Positions 40,956-43,884 of a stretch of 43,884 nucleotides of DNA are shown here, piece after piece. The DNA comes from Lachnospiraceae bacterium A4 (GTDB taxonomy: Bacteria; Bacillota; Clostridia; Lachnospirales; Lachnospiraceae). Position 1 is the first letter of the stretch; the number at the start of each line of letters is the position of its first letter. Location: positions 98,738-142,621 of the forward strand of contig KE159565.1 in the NCBI GenBank assembly GCA_000403215.2, written 5' to 3'. The notes below the pieces were generated by a model, which saw only the letters and a program-made list of their open reading frames with translations, ran no database searches and was not told the DNA's origin. The translations under genes were made by a program, and so were the position numbers.

Positions 40956-42488
40956 TTACGCCTCCTCCTTCAAATATTCTTTGCTGGATACTTTCGCCGT
41001 ATTGTCATAGCACTGGAAAATTTTATTGACAAAGGCGGCGTTGATTTTCGGTGTCACCAGACTCACAACCGGCGTGATAATCAGGCCTGCAATCATTGCC
41101 GCCGCGCCTGCGTTGATGGGCGAAGCGATAAATTTGAAAAACATATTCGAAACGGTGATTCCAACGCCGCACAGAAAACTCGCCCACACCCCTGCTCTGG
41201 TAACGCCCTTCCAGTATAAGCCATACAAAAACGGCGCGAGGAACGCACCTGCAAGCGCACCCCATGAAATGCCCATTAGCTGCGCGATAAAGGTTGGCGG
41301 ATTGAGCGCCAGCACAACAGAAATCACGATAAAAAATACAATCAGCACACGGATGTAAATCAATTGCTTCTTGTCATCCATTTCCTTCACAATGTTTCCC
41401 TTAATAAAGTCCAGCGTCAGTGTGGAAGCCGAGGTCAGCACCAGCGATGAGAGTGTTGACATGGAAGCTGACAGCACCAAAATAATCACAACGCCAATCA
41501 AAAGATCCGGCAGTGTTGACAGCATGGACGGAACAATGGCGTCATACATCACGGAGCCGTCCGCCTTGTAGAGCGCCTCGGCGTCAAACAGCCGCCCAAA
41601 GCCGCCAAGGAAATAGCAGCCGCCCGAGACAATCACGGCAAAAAAGGTGGACACAATCGTTCCTGTCTTAATCGCCTTCTCACTCTTGATGGCATAAAAT
41701 TTGTGCACCATCTGCGGAAGCCCCCATGTGCCTAAGGAGGTCAGGATAATTACGCCCAGCAGATTCAGCGGGTCTGTTCCGAAAAATGATGCGAAAGCGC
41801 CCTGCTGGCCCATTGTGACCGGCACGTCAGACGGAAGCTCAGAAAGTTTTCTGACTGCCTCGATAAATCCGCCCTGACCAGAGAGCACTGCGCCAATCAC
41901 CGCCACAATGCCAAACAGCATAATGATGCCTTGGATAAAGTCGTTGATGGCAGTCGCCATATATCCGCCAAGAATGACATACACGCCGGTGAGAACCGCC
42001 ATGGTGATGACACACACGGTATATGGAATATCAAACGCCATGCCAAACAGACGCGAAAGCCCATTATAGACAGAGGCCGTATACGGAATCATAAACACAA
42101 ACGCAATGGCAGACGCGATAATTTTTATGACATTGCTGTCATAACGCCGCCCGAAAAAGTCCGGCATTGTCGCCACCTCGAGATGATGCGTCATGACTCT
42201 CGTGCGCCTGCCCATCGCGACCCACGCAAGCAGCGAGCCAATCACTGCATTGCCCAGACCAATCCAAGTGGAGGCTAGGCCATACTTCCACCCAAACTGT
42301 CCCGCGTACCCCACAAACACCACCGCAGAGAAATAAGATGTGCCATAAGCAAACGCCGAAAGCCACGGCCCGACACTGCGCCCGCCAAGCACGAAATCCG
42401 TCATGCTGTTTGCACTCTTGCGCGCATACAGACCAACTGCAATCATACAACCAAAGAATAAAAGCAGTAAAATAATTTTAACCAGCAT
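40956..42488 (-). CDS. Sodium:solute symporter (SSS family)
   Basis: This 510-residue membrane protein has about thirteen helices. SSS signatures are DFVLGGRSVGPWLSAFAYG near the N-terminus (helix 1-2), VYVILGGYMATAINDFIQG, and the sodium-site region LSASMSTLSSLVLTSAST. It resembles PutP/PanF-type symporters for proline, pantothenate or other small organic solutes. ATG 42488 is preferred, but a TTG two codons earlier is also close to GGGAGGGG. A consensus promoter and a leader hairpin lie upstream. It is monocistronic and ends at a strong terminator. Confidence 0.92.
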   Translation of the reverse strand: MLVKIILLLLFFGCMIAVGLYARKSANSMTDFVLGGRSVGPWLSAFAYGTSYFSAVVFVGYAGQFGWKYGLASTWIGLGNAVIGSLLAWVAMGRRTRVMTHHLEVATMPDFFGRRYDSNVIKIIASAIAFVFMIPYTASVYNGLSRLFGMAFDIPYTVCVITMAVLTGVYVILGGYMATAINDFIQGIIMLFGIVAVIGAVLSGQGGFIEAVRKLSELPSDVPVTMGQQGAFASFFGTDPLNLLGVIILTSLGTWGLPQMVHKFYAIKSEKAIKTGTIVSTFFAVIVSGGCYFLGGFGRLFDAEALYKADGSVMYDAIVPSMLSTLPDLLIGVVIILVLSASMSTLSSLVLTSASTLTLDFIKGNIVKEMDDKKQLIYIRVLIVFFIVISVVLALNPPTFIAQLMGISWGALAGAFLAPFLYGLYWKGVTRAGVWASFLCGVGITVSNMFFKFIASPINAGAAAMIAGLIITPVVSLVTPKINAAFVNKIFQCYDNTAKVSSKEYLKEEA

Positions 42489-42538
42489 ACTCAATGCCCC
42501 TCCCTATGTAAAAAATTAGTATAAAAAATAAGAAAAAA

Positions 42539-42580
42539 TATCACATGAATACTTTAGGACTTCAACGCTTTTATGTGATA
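42539..42580 (-). promoter_or_regulatory. Leader hairpin with T-run upstream of the symporter (possible attenuator)
   Basis: On the minus strand TATCACAT (42580-42573) and ATGTGATA (42546-42539) pair with a 26-base loop, followed directly by six Ts. It sits between the promoter and the start codon, so it could act as an attenuator. I see no known riboswitch core. Confidence 0.45.
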
Positions 42581-42590
42581 AAGTGAAATT

Positions 42591-42619
42591 ATTATACCGC
42601 AGGCCGGCAGGTGTGTCAA
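42591..42619 (-). promoter_or_regulatory. Consensus sigma-A promoter of the symporter
   Basis: On the minus strand TTGACA (42619-42614), a 17-base spacer and TATAAT (42596-42591): both boxes and the spacing are perfect consensus. A leader of about 95 bases follows. Confidence 0.85.
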
Positions 42620-42626
42620 CTTTTTA

Positions 42627-42655
42627 TTGAAAAACCGCAGGATATTTCGTATTAT
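42627..42655 (+). promoter_or_regulatory. Sigma-A promoter of the gene at 42677
   Basis: TTGAAA (42627-42632), a 17-base spacer and TATTAT (42650-42655). Its -35 box is only seven bases from the -35 box of the divergent symporter promoter, so the two may compete for polymerase. Confidence 0.65.
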
Positions 42656-42676
42656 AAATACAAGGAGTGTGATAGC

Positions 42677-43207
42677 ATGGAACAAACAAAAGAGATCAAT
42701 AAGACACTGCGAATGGTGAGAACGCATCTGCCGGCACCGGGAACAGAACTGGGCATCTATACCTTTTTGGCACCAGATGCCCTCTGGATTGGCACCGTGG
42801 ACGCACAGCGTCCCTTTGTGGTGGTGGCAGAGGAATACGTGGGCGGCGAAAACGGGACGTTCCTTCTGATTGTCCTGTCAGACGGTCCGGTCTATGTCGC
42901 AGAGTTGGATGGCAGCATGGCTAAGAAGCCAGACTATCGCGATGCCTTGGACTTGCAGGAGGAGAATCTGATTGATTACTGTGCGGCGGATTTTCCAAAG
43001 TTTATGGAGATTATGCGGCTGTATATGACAGCATGGAAAAAAGCAGTCGCGGTAGGGGCTGCGTACTTTGAGGAGGACGATGCGTACTTTGAGCAGGCAG
43101 AGAGGGTTCTCAGGCAGCAGATTGCGGCGATTGATCCCACTGCAATTGCAGACGCGGAGAGCCTGTGGAGTACGATGGCAGAGGAGTTTGGATACGGGAT
43201 GATTTAA
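42677..43207 (+). CDS. Protein of unknown function, acidic
   Basis: This 176-residue cytosolic protein starts MEQTKEINKTLRMVRTHLPAP, with AAGGAGTG upstream. It has a central beta-rich part (DALWIGTVDAQRPFVVVAEE) and a helical acidic C-terminal half (EDDAYFEQAERVLRQQI). There is no signal peptide and no motif I recognise. It has its own promoter. The following DNA is decayed. No function is proposed. Confidence 0.7.
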   Translation: MEQTKEINKTLRMVRTHLPAPGTELGIYTFLAPDALWIGTVDAQRPFVVVAEEYVGGENGTFLLIVLSDGPVYVAELDGSMAKKPDYRDALDLQEENLIDYCAADFPKFMEIMRLYMTAWKKAVAVGAAYFEEDDAYFEQAERVLRQQIAAIDPTAIADAESLWSTMAEEFGYGMI

Positions 43208-43276
43208 TATAGAAGCAATGGCATCGTCTCTCAGGCTTGTGTGCCTGCTGTTGGGATTGACAGATTGGAGTATGTG

Positions 43277-43480
43277 ATGGATATGCAGGAAAAGATTATC
43301 TATATGAAAACGCCAAAAGATCAGCTTCAATACATTTACTATCATGACTGCCGCCAGTCGTATCCCACGCACACCCATGCCAGCCATATCGTGATTGGCT
43401 GTGTTTTAGAGGGAGGGGGCAGTAGCAGTTGCATTCCTGTGCCGAAAATCAATGCAGAAGCTGAGCAGCGGGCGTTTTGA
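43277..43480 (+). pseudogene. AraC-type regulator N-terminal fragment
   Basis: The frame reads MQEKIIYMKTPKDQ... and contains YYHDCRQSYPTHTHASHIVI, which looks like the start of the AraC_binding cupin domain (histidine pair in a beta barrel). After VLEGG the sequence loses resemblance and stops at 43480. The rest of the cupin and both helix-turn-helix repeats are absent, so this is a remnant of a deleted regulator gene. The call rests on a short motif from memory. Confidence 0.5.
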
Positions 43481-43520
43481 GCGTCCCGTTATCAAATGCT
43501 TCAAATAGTGTGTTTTTCAT
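43449..43520 (-). pseudogene. Possible N-terminal remnant of an NADH:flavin oxidoreductase-like gene
   Basis: On the minus strand, ATG 43520 is preceded by AAGAAAGGCG and followed by MKNTLFEAFDNGTLK, which resembles the first residues of old-yellow-enzyme proteins. After that the frame diverges and stops at 43449, inside the opposing AraC fragment. Fifteen residues are too few for a firm call. Confidence 0.25.
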
Positions 43521-43816
43521 GTTTTTCGCCTTTCTTTGATAAAAATGTGATGTGTGGCAGGGAGCCGTCAGCGTGTTGTGCGGCATTCCTGTCACATATT
43601 TTGCAGAGACATCTTCATTATATAAAATACTGAAAAACAATACTTGGATAAAATTGCGGAATTTGGGTTTGGGCTGCAAAGTTTGCAGAATATTTTTAGA
43701 TGAACAGCTTGAAAGAATTCAGAAACAGATTTGTGAGAAAGCGGCAATACGTTCAAAAATAGTGAACAGGGTTGTTTCACGAAGAATAATTGAAACTAAT
43801 AGACACGGCATTTTTA
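43521..43816. other. Right-edge region, no gene confidently recognised
   Basis: A plus-strand frame is open from 43552 but runs through the terminator hairpin, so it is not a gene as drawn. Part of it (IFLDEQLERIQKQICEKAA) looks coding-like and could be the remnant of a gene that ends before the hairpin. I cannot name it. Confidence 0.3.
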
Positions 43817-43863
43817 CGAGGGATATGGAAGCTATACATATTTTCCATATCCCTCGACTTTTT
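43817..43863 (+). terminator. Rho-independent terminator
   Basis: CGAGGGATATGGAA (43817-43830) and TTCCATATCCCTCG (43843-43856) form a 14-bp perfect stem with a 12-base loop, followed by ACTTTTT. It shows that something is or was transcribed rightward through 43.5-43.8 kb. Confidence 0.85.
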
Positions 43864-43884
43864 CGCCCTGTAGAGGTATAATAT

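Noticed and set aside
43552-43881. Plus-strand open frame at the right edge as an intact gene
   Set aside because: It passes through a strong terminator hairpin and lacks a ribosome binding site.

Overview
The window looks like chromosome from a Gram-positive, probably gut-dwelling, anaerobic member of the Clostridia, most likely Lachnospiraceae. The clues are strong GGAGG-type ribosome binding sites, sigma-A promoters, a HrcA/CIRCE operator, an Agr-like kinase with a LytTR regulator, DUF4317, a ferredoxin-type membrane protein with a small CXXC partner, a type III toxin-antitoxin of the CptIN/ToxIN superfamily, and multicopy AAA-ATPase/PDDEXK genes. The family assignment is inference. No rRNA, tRNA or CRISPR array was seen.

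Layout. 1-7205 is a mobile-looking region. Two near-identical AAA-ATPase/PD-(D/E)XK genes (the first cut by the window edge) flank a more AT-rich cassette: flavoprotein, MerR regulator, tautomerase and SDR oxidoreductase on the minus strand, then an IS110-family element with a candidate bridge RNA, an HxlR regulator and a 157-bp palindromic repeat. 7211-9860 is a minus-strand redox operon (CXXC miniprotein, polyferredoxin membrane protein, TlpA-like lipoprotein, unknown protein). 10006-13283 holds an unknown protein, an alpha/beta-hydrolase-DUF3237 fusion and a P-loop kinase-like protein. 13364-13955 is a type III toxin-antitoxin locus. 14054-20195 holds an unknown protein and two chemoreceptors flanking a GH13 alpha-1,6-glucosidase.

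20637-24764 is the most striking locus. An Agr-type histidine kinase, a LytTR response regulator, a small membrane-anchored protein, a receiver-(p)ppGpp-synthetase fusion and a NADAR-domain protein follow one another on the plus strand, the last two with an ATGA overlap. This suggests that an extracellular signal controls alarmone synthesis together with ADP-ribose/nucleotide processing.

24857-28319 holds MATE and MFS transporters and a short DUF4317 protein. 28347-31138 is a BlaI/BlaR1-like pair with tandem operators. 31558-32132 is a CIRCE-controlled Hsp20. 32394-34126 holds a peptide deformylase, a YunG-like fragment and a PdaA-like polysaccharide deacetylase. A compact cluster of DnaA-box sequences (34148-34233) precedes an OmpR-type two-component pair, which is followed by an ABC transporter (34263-39348). 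39480-40865 is a hemerythrin-CheX-like-receiver fusion, 40956-42488 a sodium:solute symporter, and the right edge carries an unknown protein and decayed fragments of an AraC-type regulator and possibly a flavin oxidoreductase.

Several small genes are broken or shortened (DUF1905, YunG-like, DUF4317, AraC fragment, and possibly the type III toxin), which indicates ongoing gene decay around transferred DNA.
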